Shown here piece after piece: positions 46,181-54,934 of a stretch of 64,000 nucleotides of DNA (within the stretch, counting starts at the first letter, position 1; the number at the start of each line of letters is the position of its first letter). The notes beneath the pieces are model-generated. The model saw only the letters and a list, made by a program, of their open reading frames with translations. It made no database searches and had not been told where the DNA came from. Position numbers and translations under genes: made by a program. The DNA is from Simiduia agarivorans SA1 = DSM 21679 (GTDB lineage Bacteria; Pseudomonadota; Gammaproteobacteria; Pseudomonadales; Cellvibrionaceae): assembly GCF_000305785.2 (NCBI RefSeq), contig NC_018868.3:2762001-2826000 (forward strand), read 5' to 3'.

Positions 46181-48610
46181 TCAGAAACCCAATTCCAGAT
46201 TGGGATCAACTTTTTTCAGCTCGCGCTTGAACAGGGCCTGCAGTTGCGCGAGCGTTTCTTCGTTGTCACCCTCAAAACGCAGGGTCAGGGCGGGTTGGGT
46301 ATTGGATGCGCGCGCCAGACCCCAGCCTTTGGCGAAGTCCACGCGCAAACCATCAATGGTGGTGAGCTTGCCGCCCTGGAAGTTGCCCTGAGCGACAAGC
46401 TTGTTGATCACATCAAACTTGCGGTGTTCGTCGATGGGTACCAGGATTTCTGGCGTACTCGGTTGGCTCGGGAAGGCTTCAAATATACTGTCGATGTCCT
46501 GATCGCGCAGGGTCATGATTTCGAGCAGGCGGGCGGTGGCGTACATGCCGTCATCAAAGCCGTACCAGCGATCTTTGATGAATATATGGCCAGACAACTC
46601 GCCGCCCAGCAATGCGCCGGTTTCTGCCATTTTCTGTTTCATGTTGGAGTGGCCGGTTTTCCACATGATGGGACGGCCACCGTAGGACGTAATGAGGCTG
46701 TTGAGTTGGCGGGTACTTTTTACATCAAACAGCACATCGGCACCCGGATTGCGCGACACGATATCGCGCGCGAACAGCATCAGCAGACGATCCGGCCAGA
46801 TGATCTGGCCCTTGGGTGTGACCACAGTGAGCCGGTCGCCGTCGCCGTCGAACGCGACGCCCAGATCGGCATTGGTGCTTTTGACCTTGGCGATTAACGC
46901 TTTCAGGTTTTCGGGCCGGCTCGGGTCGGGATTGTGGTTGGGGAAGCGGCCATCGATGTCGCAATACAAAGTTTCGACAAAACAACCCAGTTCTTCAAAT
47001 AGCCGGGGTGCGATATCGCCGGTGGCGCCATTGCCGGCATCAATCACCAGTTTCACGTCAGCCGCTAAGGCGACGTCTGAGAAAATTCGTTCGACGTAAT
47101 CATCCGCGATGTTTTCATGCTGCTCGACGCCTGCGCCCTGACGGAATTGTTCGCGCTTAATCCGGGTGTACAACGCTTTGATCGCGTCGTTGGTGAGGGT
47201 CTTGCCGCCGATCACCATTTTGAAGCCATTGTACTCGCCCGGGTTGTGGCTGGCCGTCACTATCACGCCGCTCTGGCTGGCATTGTTGGTGAGGCAGGCG
47301 TAATACAACAGGGGTGAAGGAATAAGGCCAAGGTTGATGACGTTACAACCGGTACTGAGAATGCCGTTGACCAGATTGATCGATAGCTCTTCACTGTGAA
47401 TGCGCCCGTCGCGCCCCACAAACAGAGTCGATTCGCCCTGCTCCAATGCTTCGGTGCCCAAAGCACGACCGAGCGATTCGGCGAATGCGGGTGTCAACGC
47501 CTGACCCACCACGCCGCGGATATCATATGCCCGGAAAATGGTGCTGAGCCCATCGTCTTCTTCAACTTCAGCAACCTGTGGCGCGGCGGGCGATTCCTGC
47601 GTTGCGCCGTCTTTGTCCATTCCCAGGAGCGACTTGTCTTCTTCCTTAACCTTCACATCCAGGTCTTTTTGTTCGCGGGTGCCTTTGGTGGCCATCATGG
47701 CTTTTTCGCGCGCCTTGGCACGTTGCTGCACCTCTTTGTGCTGGATGATGAAGCGCGACAACCACGCACTGATGGCGATGAGAATAGCCAGCAGGACAAC
47801 GCAGCCACCCAGAAACGGAATGGGGTTCACGCTGGCGCGGTTTGCCAGGGTATAGGACGGTTTGAAGCTGACCTGCCAGTTGCTGTCCGGGATTGCCTCG
47901 GTGACCACCAGGTCCACCTCACCGTTGCCGCTGGTGAAAAACGTTTGCTCGATAGTGCCAAACCGCTGTATCAGGCTGGTGCTGCCATGCTCATTATTCT
48001 GCGCCGCTAACAGCGTGCGCAGTGCCTGCATATTCAAGGTCAGCAACATGGTGCCGAGCGCAGGTTTTTCCTTATCGGTGGGCAGACCGGTGGCTATCTG
48101 GATGAACCAACCAGAAGGCATTTTGACCGCTTCCGGTAAGGTGCTCTCGCGTGCTTCCGCCTGATTGATCAGGTCCATCTGAATAAAGTTGATGGGCGGA
48201 TTGCCTTCCGGGTTGAGCTGGACCGAGCCGCGTGGAAAAAACTGCACAGACTCGCTGCCGGTAAACGTTTTGGCGACAGCGCGACGGTATTCTTCAACGC
48301 GTTCCATCTCCTGGTAAGCCACGGCTGTGGCGAGTGCATCCCTGGCCCCGAAAGCTGCCACATCGGCCTGGGTGGCCTGAATCCACTGACTGACGGCACC
48401 CACACGTTTTTTTAACTCCACATCGGCCAGGGTCCTCAGATTGCTTTGTTCGGCACTGGCCACAAACAACTGGTAGCCGACCCAGGCAAGCAGACCGCAA
48501 ATCAGCATCGAGGCCACTGACAGCAGCAGGAAGTAGGGAGGCTGCTTGGGCGCGGTCTTTCCGGGTTTGGCGGTTTTCGCCTGCGGGGCTGGTGCTTTGC
48601 TTTTGGTCAC
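46181..48610 (-). CDS. algC: Membrane-anchored phosphomannomutase/phosphoglucomutase AlgC
   Basis: Interconverts mannose- and glucose-1- and 6-phosphates for lipopolysaccharide and exopolysaccharide synthesis. 809 residues against about 460 for classical AlgC: residues about 26-50 and 270-295 are membrane helices that enclose a periplasmic domain of some 220 residues, followed by a charged coil. The mutase starts near residue 355 (IFRAYDIRG), with the phosphoserine in VTASHNPGEYNG, metal-binding FDGDGDRL, sugar-binding GGELSGHIF and phosphate-binding ASNTQPALTLRFE. Long AlgC forms exist in Pseudomonas. dut, usually next, is missing. Confidence 0.94.
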   Translation of the reverse strand: MTKSKAPAPQAKTAKPGKTAPKQPPYFLLLSVASMLICGLLAWVGYQLFVASAEQSNLRTLADVELKKRVGAVSQWIQATQADVAAFGARDALATAVAYQEMERVEEYRRAVAKTFTGSESVQFFPRGSVQLNPEGNPPINFIQMDLINQAEARESTLPEAVKMPSGWFIQIATGLPTDKEKPALGTMLLTLNMQALRTLLAAQNNEHGSTSLIQRFGTIEQTFFTSGNGEVDLVVTEAIPDSNWQVSFKPSYTLANRASVNPIPFLGGCVVLLAILIAISAWLSRFIIQHKEVQQRAKAREKAMMATKGTREQKDLDVKVKEEDKSLLGMDKDGATQESPAAPQVAEVEEDDGLSTIFRAYDIRGVVGQALTPAFAESLGRALGTEALEQGESTLFVGRDGRIHSEELSINLVNGILSTGCNVINLGLIPSPLLYYACLTNNASQSGVIVTASHNPGEYNGFKMVIGGKTLTNDAIKALYTRIKREQFRQGAGVEQHENIADDYVERIFSDVALAADVKLVIDAGNGATGDIAPRLFEELGCFVETLYCDIDGRFPNHNPDPSRPENLKALIAKVKSTNADLGVAFDGDGDRLTVVTPKGQIIWPDRLLMLFARDIVSRNPGADVLFDVKSTRQLNSLITSYGGRPIMWKTGHSNMKQKMAETGALLGGELSGHIFIKDRWYGFDDGMYATARLLEIMTLRDQDIDSIFEAFPSQPSTPEILVPIDEHRKFDVINKLVAQGNFQGGKLTTIDGLRVDFAKGWGLARASNTQPALTLRFEGDNEETLAQLQALFKRELKKVDPNLELGF

Positions 48611-48636
48611 AGCAGGTTCCTTGTTGCTTCTGGCGT

Positions 48637-49848
48637 TTAGGCCTTTTTTGCGTGTGCTTGGTATCGTTGTGCGATTTCGTTCACCAGCTCGCGCGCGAGA
48701 CTGGTTTTGGATTGGCTCGGCAGTGCTTTGTCGCCGTGTTGGTCCACCAGCGTGACGGTGTTGGTATCCACATTAAAGCCGGCGTCGGGACGGGAGACAT
48801 CGTTGGCGATCACCAGATCGAGTTTCTTGCGGACGAGTTTGTCGCGAGCGTAACTCAAAAGCGCTTGGGTTTCTGCGGCAAATCCCACCATGTAAGGTTT
48901 GGGCCGGCTCATTGCAACCTGGGCGATGATGTCGGGGTTGCGCACTAACGCCAGGGTCATATCGTCGATCGCATCGCCCTGCTTTTTGATCTTCTGGTCG
49001 GCCACTGTAGCGGGCCGGTAGTCGGCGACCGCGGCGGCGCCAACAAAGCAATCGCCGGGATCCGCCAGCGCAGCGGCCAGCATTTCCTGCGCGCTGTTGA
49101 CCTGCACCAGCGCGTCCACGGCGGGGGCGGGCAGGTTCACCGGGCCGCTGATCAGGCGTACCTGTGCACCCGCATCGGTAAATGCCTGTGCCAGCGCATA
49201 GCCCATTTTGCCAGAGCTGTGGTTACTGATGTAGCGCACAGGATCCAGTGCTTCACGCGTCGGGCCGGCCGTGAGGGTGACGCGAACGCCGGTAAGCGGG
49301 CCAGTGCTCAACCCTGTTAACGCCCCGACAATAGCCAGCGGCTCGGTCATGCGCCCTTCGCCCACGTCGCCGCAGGCTTGCGAACCGGCATCGGGTCCGA
49401 TCACACGGGCGCCTCTGGCACGCAGTGTGTCCACATTGGCCTGGGTCGCAGAATGTGCCCACATGGCCTGGTTCATGGCGGGTGCGACATACAGCGGCGC
49501 TTTGCTGGCCAACGCCAGCGTGCCCAACAGGTCATCGGCCAGGCCATGGGCCAGCCGGGCCAGAGTATTGGCGCTGGCGGGCGCAACTAGCAGTAGCTCG
49601 CCCCAACGGGCCAGCTCGATATGGCCCATGCCTGCTTCCGCTTCCGTGTCCAGCAATTCGGTATGTACGGGATTGCCGGACAGGGCCTGAAAGGTCAGTG
49701 CTGTGACAAACGCCTCGGCGCCTTTGGTCATCACGACCCGAACCTCGGCACCGGCGTCGCGGAGCTTGCGTACCAGATCGGCACTCTTGTACGCCGCGAT
49801 ACCGCCGGAAACCGCGAGAATCACCCGTTTGTTTTTCAGGCTGGACAT
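48637..49848 (-). CDS. coaBC: Bifunctional CoaBC (phosphopantothenoylcysteine synthase/decarboxylase)
   Basis: Two consecutive steps of coenzyme A synthesis. 403 residues. The amino half (CoaC, flavoprotein) has [36 protein letters not shown] and [10 protein letters not shown] with the catalytic cysteine. The carboxy half (CoaB, CTP-dependent ligase) has [29 protein letters not shown] and [23 protein letters not shown] start at the ATG giving [16 protein letters not shown]; an upstream start adds nine unlikely residues. It is divergent from radC, its classical neighbour (dfp-radC). Confidence 0.96.
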   Translation of the reverse strand: MSSLKNKRVILAVSGGIAAYKSADLVRKLRDAGAEVRVVMTKGAEAFVTALTFQALSGNPVHTELLDTEAEAGMGHIELARWGELLLVAPASANTLARLAHGLADDLLGTLALASKAPLYVAPAMNQAMWAHSATQANVDTLRARGARVIGPDAGSQACGDVGEGRMTEPLAIVGALTGLSTGPLTGVRVTLTAGPTREALDPVRYISNHSSGKMGYALAQAFTDAGAQVRLISGPVNLPAPAVDALVQVNSAQEMLAAALADPGDCFVGAAAVADYRPATVADQKIKKQGDAIDDMTLALVRNPDIIAQVAMSRPKPYMVGFAAETQALLSYARDKLVRKKLDLVIANDVSRPDAGFNVDTNTVTLVDQHGDKALPSQSKTSLARELVNEIAQRYQAHAKKA

Positions 49849-49954
49849 GGATGTGCTACAAACCCCCGTGAACAAGGCGCTAACGATACCACAAAGTCAT
49901 AGCGTACTCGCGCCGGTAGGTGTTCGTCACCGTTGCACGGATCAGGGAGGATCA

Positions 49955-50629
49955 ATGGCAATACATCAATGGCCCGCGGCCGAACGGCCCAGGGAAAAAC
50001 TGCTTACCAAAGGACCTTCGGCCTTGTCCGATGCCGAGCTGCTGGCGATTTTCCTGCGCACGGGCGTCGCGGGCCAGAGTGCTGTGGACCTGGCCCGTCA
50101 GTTGCTCACCGATTTCGGCGGCCTGCGCCCCTTATTGGAGGCCGACAAGGAAACCTTTATCGCTGCGCGGGGACTCGGCACCGCCAAGTACAGCCAGCTG
50201 CAAGCGGCACTGGAAATGGCCCGCAGGCATCTGGAAGCTGAGCTGATGCGGGCGGATGCGCTCACCTCGCCCGCCGCCGTGCGCCACTACCTGCAGAGCC
50301 AGTTGCGCCACAAGCCCCGCGAAGTGTTTGCCCTGTTGTTGCTGGATAACCAACACCGGCTGATTAAATTCCTGAGTCTGTTTGAAGGTACCCTCGATGG
50401 CGCGGCGGTCTACCCGCGCGAAGTGGTGCAGGCGGTAATAAACCACCGGGCGGCCGCGGTGATCTTCGCCCATAACCATCCCTCGGGTGTGGCCGAGCCC
50501 AGCCAGGCCGACATCGCCATTACCCATCGGCTGCGCGAGGCGCTGGCGTTGGTGGATGTGCGGGTGCTGGACCACCTCATTGTCGGCGACGGTCATTGCA
50601 CGTCGCTGGCAGAGCGCGGCCTTATGTGA
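49955..50629 (+). CDS. radC: RadC-family JAB domain protein
   Basis: UPF0758/RadC family. 224 residues from an ATG preceded by GGGAGG. The amino part ([31 protein letters not shown] in part) is a helix-hairpin-helix-like region; the carboxy part is an MPN+/JAB domain with the metal site in [23 protein letters not shown]. The family name is historical: radiation-sensitivity in E. coli was due to another gene. Function is unresolved. It is divergent from coaBC, as in many gammaproteobacteria. Confidence 0.94.
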   Translation: MAIHQWPAAERPREKLLTKGPSALSDAELLAIFLRTGVAGQSAVDLARQLLTDFGGLRPLLEADKETFIAARGLGTAKYSQLQAALEMARRHLEAELMRADALTSPAAVRHYLQSQLRHKPREVFALLLLDNQHRLIKFLSLFEGTLDGAAVYPREVVQAVINHRAAAVIFAHNHPSGVAEPSQADIAITHRLREALALVDVRVLDHLIVGDGHCTSLAERGLM

Positions 50630-50658
50630 CTTGTTTGTGTGGGCAGCCGCTGCCTACA

Positions 50659-51630
50659 ATGCGTTTTTTTCTGTTGGGCGCCGAGTTGGAGCAAGAGACG
50701 AGCGCCACACCCAAGCGGGTGTGGCTGATAACCGACGGCAAGCCAGGCCACCTGAACCAGTTGCGGGGGCTGGGCCAGCGCCTGCAACACTACGCCTCGG
50801 TGGAATTGATTGAGGTACCCGTGCAGGGCAGCGGTTGGTGGTGTTGGCTCAAAGGTTCCAATCCCTGTGACGCTGCAGCGGCTCCCGATCTGGTGATTGC
50901 CGCCGGTTCCCGTACCCAGCCCTGGTTACTTGCCGCGCGCCGGCACTTTAACTGCCCGGCCGTGCTGTTGATGCGCCCCTTCTTGCCCTATGGCTGGTTT
51001 GATGCGGTGATTGTGCCTGCTCACGACCAGCCCCCTGCCCGTCCCAATGTGTTGGTTACCCAAGGTGTAGTTAACGCGGTGCAACCTGGCGAGTCGCCGG
51101 CGGGTGCTGAACAACAGTTGCTGTTGGTGGGTGGTGAATCCAGACACTATGGTTGGGACAGTGCCGCCCTGGCGGCGCAGATACAGGCGCTGGTGATGGA
51201 GGCGTCGGGTGCGGAATTCGTGTTGTCTGATTCCCGCCGTACGCCGGCGGATTTCATCCCGCGGTTGCAGGCGTGTAATCTGCCGCGGCTGAAGATACTG
51301 AGTCATCAACAAACCCCGGCGGGCTGGTTGCCCCGTGCCATGGCCGATGCCCATGGCATCTGGGTCACGCCGGACAGCGTGAGTATGGTGTACGAAGCCA
51401 TCACCAGTGGCCGGCCCACCGGTATTTTCAATCTACCCGAATCAGGCTGTGGCCGGATTGTTGCGGGTATCGAACAGCTGGCACAAGCCGGATGGCTCAC
51501 GCGTTTTGACCAGCGCGATCAGCCGCCGGCACGACCGGCAGGCCAGCTCTGGGAGGCGGACCGCGCGGCGCGCTGGCTCCTCACGCGGCTGCCGTTTCAT
51601 TTCAATATCAGAAATCCTTTGCAGGAGTAA
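50659..51630 (+). CDS. ELM1/GtrOC1-like protein of cell-surface gene clusters
   Basis: 323 residues of the mitochondrial fission ELM1 family (PF06258), common in bacterial lipopolysaccharide clusters. Start RVWLITDGKPGHLNQLRGLGQRL, then PDLVIAAGSRTQPWLLAARR, PYGWFDAVIVPAHDQP and a late IWVTPDSVSMVYEAITSGRPTGIFNL, which looks like a glycosyltransferase-type donor site. The role is inferred as a glycosyltransferase-like or regulatory protein in core synthesis. I use the ATG at 50659. It lies three bases upstream of a GT4 gene, so the two are coupled. Confidence 0.85.
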   Translation: MRFFLLGAELEQETSATPKRVWLITDGKPGHLNQLRGLGQRLQHYASVELIEVPVQGSGWWCWLKGSNPCDAAAAPDLVIAAGSRTQPWLLAARRHFNCPAVLLMRPFLPYGWFDAVIVPAHDQPPARPNVLVTQGVVNAVQPGESPAGAEQQLLLVGGESRHYGWDSAALAAQIQALVMEASGAEFVLSDSRRTPADFIPRLQACNLPRLKILSHQQTPAGWLPRAMADAHGIWVTPDSVSMVYEAITSGRPTGIFNLPESGCGRIVAGIEQLAQAGWLTRFDQRDQPPARPAGQLWEADRAARWLLTRLPFHFNIRNPLQE

Positions 51631-51633
51631 CCC

Positions 51634-52668
51634 ATGATCAGATTGGCCCAGGTACTGGCGGGCGGAGAACAAGGCGGCGCGGAAAATATGTTCACCCGTA
51701 CCGCCATCGGTTTGCAGCAAACCGGTAGCTTTGATCAGCGGGTTTACCTGCGCAATCACCCGGCGCGGTTGGCGGCGTTGGAAGCCGCCGGCTGCAGTTG
51801 CCGGCATTTCCGGTTTGGCAGTGCACTGCACTTTTTAGATCGCTGGCAATACCAGCGCGACCTGCGCGCGTTTGCCCCGGACGTGGTGCTCACCTGGATG
51901 AATCGGGCATCGATCGCAACGCCTGCCGGTGATTACAAGCTGGTAAGTCGGCTTGGCAGTTACTACGACCTGAAATACTACCGCCACGCCGATTACTGGA
52001 TTGGCATCTCCAAAGGTATCTGCGATCACCTGATAAAGGGCGGCATGCCCGCCGATAAGGTGTTCATGATTCCCAACTTTGTGGATGAGGCCGAGGTGGA
52101 ACCTTTGCCGCGCGACAGTTTCGACACGCCGGCAGATGCACCATTGATTTTGTCGGCCGGCCGGCTGCATCCGGTTAAAGGTTTCGACATTCTGATTCGC
52201 GCGCTGAAACGGGTGCCGGATGCGATTTTATGGCTGGCCGGAGCCGGACCAGAAGATGAAAATCTGAGGTCGTTGGCAAAATCTGAAGGTGTGGCCGATC
52301 GCATCCGTTTTCTGGGTTGGCGCTCCGACGTAACCCGTCTGGTGCGCACGGCCGATCTGTTTGTGTGTTCGTCGCGACACGAAGGTTTGGGTTCGATAGT
52401 GTTGGAAAGTTGGGCGCACGGCTGTCCCATCGTGGCAACCGATTCGCAAGGCCCGGGTGAACTGATTGAACACGGCGTGACCGGTTTACTGACTCCGGTA
52501 GATGAGGTGGCGCCGCTGGCCGATGCTATCAATCAGGTGTTGGGTGATAGCACGCTGGCGCAAGCGCTGGCCGACAATGCCGGCCGCCAATACGACAAGC
52601 ATTACCGCAAATCGGTGATCATCGGCCAATATCAGCAGCTGCTTACTCAGCTCGCCAATTCGCCATAG
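51634..52668 (+). CDS. Glycosyltransferase family 4
   Basis: 344 residues, GT-B fold. The amino half has GGEQGGAENMFTRTAIGL (GGAE motif), the carboxy half LILSAGRLHPVKGFDILIRAL (nucleotide-sugar binding start) and SRHEGLGSIVLESWAHGCPIVAT with the EX7E catalytic pair. The sequence WIGISKGICDHLIKGGMPADKVFMIPNFVD is typical of GT4. It adds a sugar to a lipopolysaccharide core or similar glycan; donor and linkage cannot be told. It shares its operon with the ELM1-like gene and overlaps the facing GT4 gene by 22 bases at the 3' ends. Confidence 0.9.
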   Translation: MIRLAQVLAGGEQGGAENMFTRTAIGLQQTGSFDQRVYLRNHPARLAALEAAGCSCRHFRFGSALHFLDRWQYQRDLRAFAPDVVLTWMNRASIATPAGDYKLVSRLGSYYDLKYYRHADYWIGISKGICDHLIKGGMPADKVFMIPNFVDEAEVEPLPRDSFDTPADAPLILSAGRLHPVKGFDILIRALKRVPDAILWLAGAGPEDENLRSLAKSEGVADRIRFLGWRSDVTRLVRTADLFVCSSRHEGLGSIVLESWAHGCPIVATDSQGPGELIEHGVTGLLTPVDEVAPLADAINQVLGDSTLAQALADNAGRQYDKHYRKSVIIGQYQQLLTQLANSP

Positions 52669-53756
52669 AGCGCGAGCGTCTGACCCACCATATCCTTCAG
52701 TAAAAACTGTTGGTTTTCTGCCGGCAGTTGCGGTTCTTTGAGCAGTTGTAGTGCGGTCGCGCGCAGCGCGTCGGCGTTCTGCAAGGGCACCCGCCCTTGT
52801 GGAAACAGTGCCGCCAGAATTTCGCCCACGCCGCCGTGATCATAGCCCACCACCATGCGGCCCATGGCGAGCGGTTCCAGCACCGTGCGGCCAAAGGATT
52901 CGGGTTTGGTGGACAGGGAGAAAATCAGATCCGATACCGCATAAATATCGCGGATGTCGCGTCGGTGCCCGGTGAACACCACCAGGTCTTCGAGTTGCAA
53001 TTCTTCTACCCGCGCTTTGATTTCCTGGTAGTAACCCATCCGGCGCGGATCTTCACCGCCCACAATCAGGCCGGCCACCGGTTCGCCTGCGCGCACCAGC
53101 GCATGCAACATATCCAGAAAATCCAGGTGCCCTTTCAGGCGGGTGATGCGACCCGGCAGGCACAGCACTTTTTTTCCGACCAGTTGCGGAAACTGCTGCT
53201 GCCATTGTGCTGACCATTCTGCGCTTGGTTGATAATCGCGTGGGAACTGGGCCGGGTCTATGCCCCGGTAAATGCGCCTGACCTGCGGGCCAAAACAATC
53301 GGGGTAGTTGGTGCGAATATAATCCACAATGGTTTCTGAAACGGCAATGACGGCTTCACCCCTGGCCATGATTTTGCTGTAGCGATTCACTGAATAAAGT
53401 CCGTGCACGGTGGTAACCAAGCGTGGCCGCTTGTGCGCGGGCAGTTTGCGCCAGGCCAGGTAGCACAACCAGGCGGGCAGGCGCGAGCGCAGGTGAATGA
53501 TGTCTGCTTGTAGCGCCACAAATAACTTGCGCAGCACCCGCACCTGACGCAGTGCCCAGAGGGATTTTTTTGCGATGGGTAAGGTGATGTGTTCGCTGCC
53601 TGCCGCCTCCAGCTCGGGCACCAGTCGGCCGCCCGCGGAAATCACCACCGAGCGGTGGCCGGCGGCCACCAACCCCGCAGCAATCTCCAGGGTGCCGCGC
53701 TCCACGCCACCGCCATGCAATTCCGGTAAAACCTGAATTACGGTCAGCTTCTTCAT
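52647..53756 (-). CDS. Glycosyltransferase family 4
   Basis: 369 residues, GT-B fold. VLPELHGGGVERGTLEIAAGLVAAGH at the start, TTVHGLYSVNRYSKIMARGEAVIAVSE mid-protein, VLCLPGRITRLKGHLDFLDML, then the EX7E motif in KPESFGRTVLEPLAMGRMVVGYDHGGVGEI. It resembles the WaaG/RfaG-like core glycosyltransferases but the acceptor is unknown. It overlaps the upstream YrbL-like gene by four bases (ATGA), indicating translational coupling. The 3' end overlaps the convergent GT4 gene. Confidence 0.9.
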   Translation of the reverse strand: MKKLTVIQVLPELHGGGVERGTLEIAAGLVAAGHRSVVISAGGRLVPELEAAGSEHITLPIAKKSLWALRQVRVLRKLFVALQADIIHLRSRLPAWLCYLAWRKLPAHKRPRLVTTVHGLYSVNRYSKIMARGEAVIAVSETIVDYIRTNYPDCFGPQVRRIYRGIDPAQFPRDYQPSAEWSAQWQQQFPQLVGKKVLCLPGRITRLKGHLDFLDMLHALVRAGEPVAGLIVGGEDPRRMGYYQEIKARVEELQLEDLVVFTGHRRDIRDIYAVSDLIFSLSTKPESFGRTVLEPLAMGRMVVGYDHGGVGEILAALFPQGRVPLQNADALRATALQLLKEPQLPAENQQFLLKDMVGQTLALYGELAS

Positions 53757-54859
53757 GGTGTTTTCTCTTCAGTGTCTGGCCAACGCTGATCGATGCGTTG
53801 GTGTAATCGTTGAAAGCGGCGATTCACTTTGCGCCGTCTGGCCCATTCAAACCAGCGTGACAAAGGTAACAGCTCCTTGCGTGCGTCGAGGCTTTTGGCG
53901 TCTGCGCAAACCAGACGTGGAGTGGCCTTTGAATCAATCACTACCAGCAGGTTGCCGGCATTAAGATCAAACAATGGCAGGCGATTGATGTGAACATACT
54001 GCTCGAACTGATCCAATGCCCTGTGCAGTGCAGCCTGGCTGAAGGGTGCCTGGTGCGAAAAATAATAATAGATAGGCCTGGCCAAAGAACCATCGTCGCT
54101 GCACACCAGTTCACAGCGCAAAGCCTCACCGTGCGGGGTGCTTTCCATCGCCACACACGGGCTGAAAAAGTCGCTGAAACGCGCGTCGCTGCGTTGTTGC
54201 CAGCGCTGGTAAGCGGCCCACTCCTGAGTATTGGGATCGACAGTTGCCGTTGCGCCCTTTGCGGTCAGAAACTTCAGGCATTGGTGGCTGTTGTCATCGG
54301 CGTGCACGCACACGCGATTGGCGCCCTTGGCGATGACCCGGTAGTGATACCAATGGTGCGGCTGAAAGCCGGCCAATAGGGCAACCACTGTCTCGTCGTA
54401 GATCTTGCTCAGGCTTTCACGGAAGCGGTCTGCTGAGGCGGTCGGTAATTGCATCAGATTAGGGTGCTGGGCTGAACCGGGTGCTGGGACCAATAACAGG
54501 TCGGCAAACTGTGCATCGGCAGGCACAGGCTCGCGATGGTCCGGGCTGAGTGCGCTGGCGCTGTAAAGTCGATGTTGTATCCGTTTCAAGCGCGACCAAG
54601 CCGGGCGACCCAACGCATGGGTAATTCGGGGTGCAAACTGCTGGATGGCGTTGACTAACTTGTCATCGTCAAGGGTGGCAATGTCCAGACACTCAAGGTT
54701 GGGCCCGGGGGGAAGTTCAGCAAAGACTGCCCGAGGACCAATGAACAGGATGCGATGGTGCTGGGTTAACCTGCGGCACAGGCCTGTCAGCGATATCGCA
54801 GCCGTTGGTTCAAATGAGGGATCGGCTGCCAGCAAGCAAAAGCCGGGTGCGTCGGTCAT
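53753..54859 (-). CDS. YrbL/PhoP_reg-type kinase-like protein with extra N-terminal domain
   Basis: 368 residues. The carboxy half (about 175-360) resembles E. coli YrbL (PhoP_reg family, protein-kinase-like): AKGANRVCVHADDNSHQCLKFL, then LDQFEQYVHINRLPLFDLNAGNLLV (catalytic-loop-like with D and N) and LVCADAKSLDARKELLPLSRWFEWARRRKVNRRF. YrbL alone has about 210 residues. The amino half (FCLLAADPSFEPTAAISLTGLCRRL; ITHALGRPAWSRLKRIQHRL in part) looks like the first half of a GT-B glycosyltransferase without a catalytic second half. It lies between waaL-like and GT4 genes, so a core-kinase or sugar-processing role is inferred. Confidence 0.75.
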   Translation of the reverse strand: MTDAPGFCLLAADPSFEPTAAISLTGLCRRLTQHHRILFIGPRAVFAELPPGPNLECLDIATLDDDKLVNAIQQFAPRITHALGRPAWSRLKRIQHRLYSASALSPDHREPVPADAQFADLLLVPAPGSAQHPNLMQLPTASADRFRESLSKIYDETVVALLAGFQPHHWYHYRVIAKGANRVCVHADDNSHQCLKFLTAKGATATVDPNTQEWAAYQRWQQRSDARFSDFFSPCVAMESTPHGEALRCELVCSDDGSLARPIYYYFSHQAPFSQAALHRALDQFEQYVHINRLPLFDLNAGNLLVVIDSKATPRLVCADAKSLDARKELLPLSRWFEWARRRKVNRRFQRLHQRIDQRWPDTEEKTP

Positions 54860-54934
54860 GGGATTTGGTGTCTCCCGCGTGCTTCACCGGTAAATATGCT
54901 GGGAAAGCACGCCACACGCAACGACAGGCTGGTG

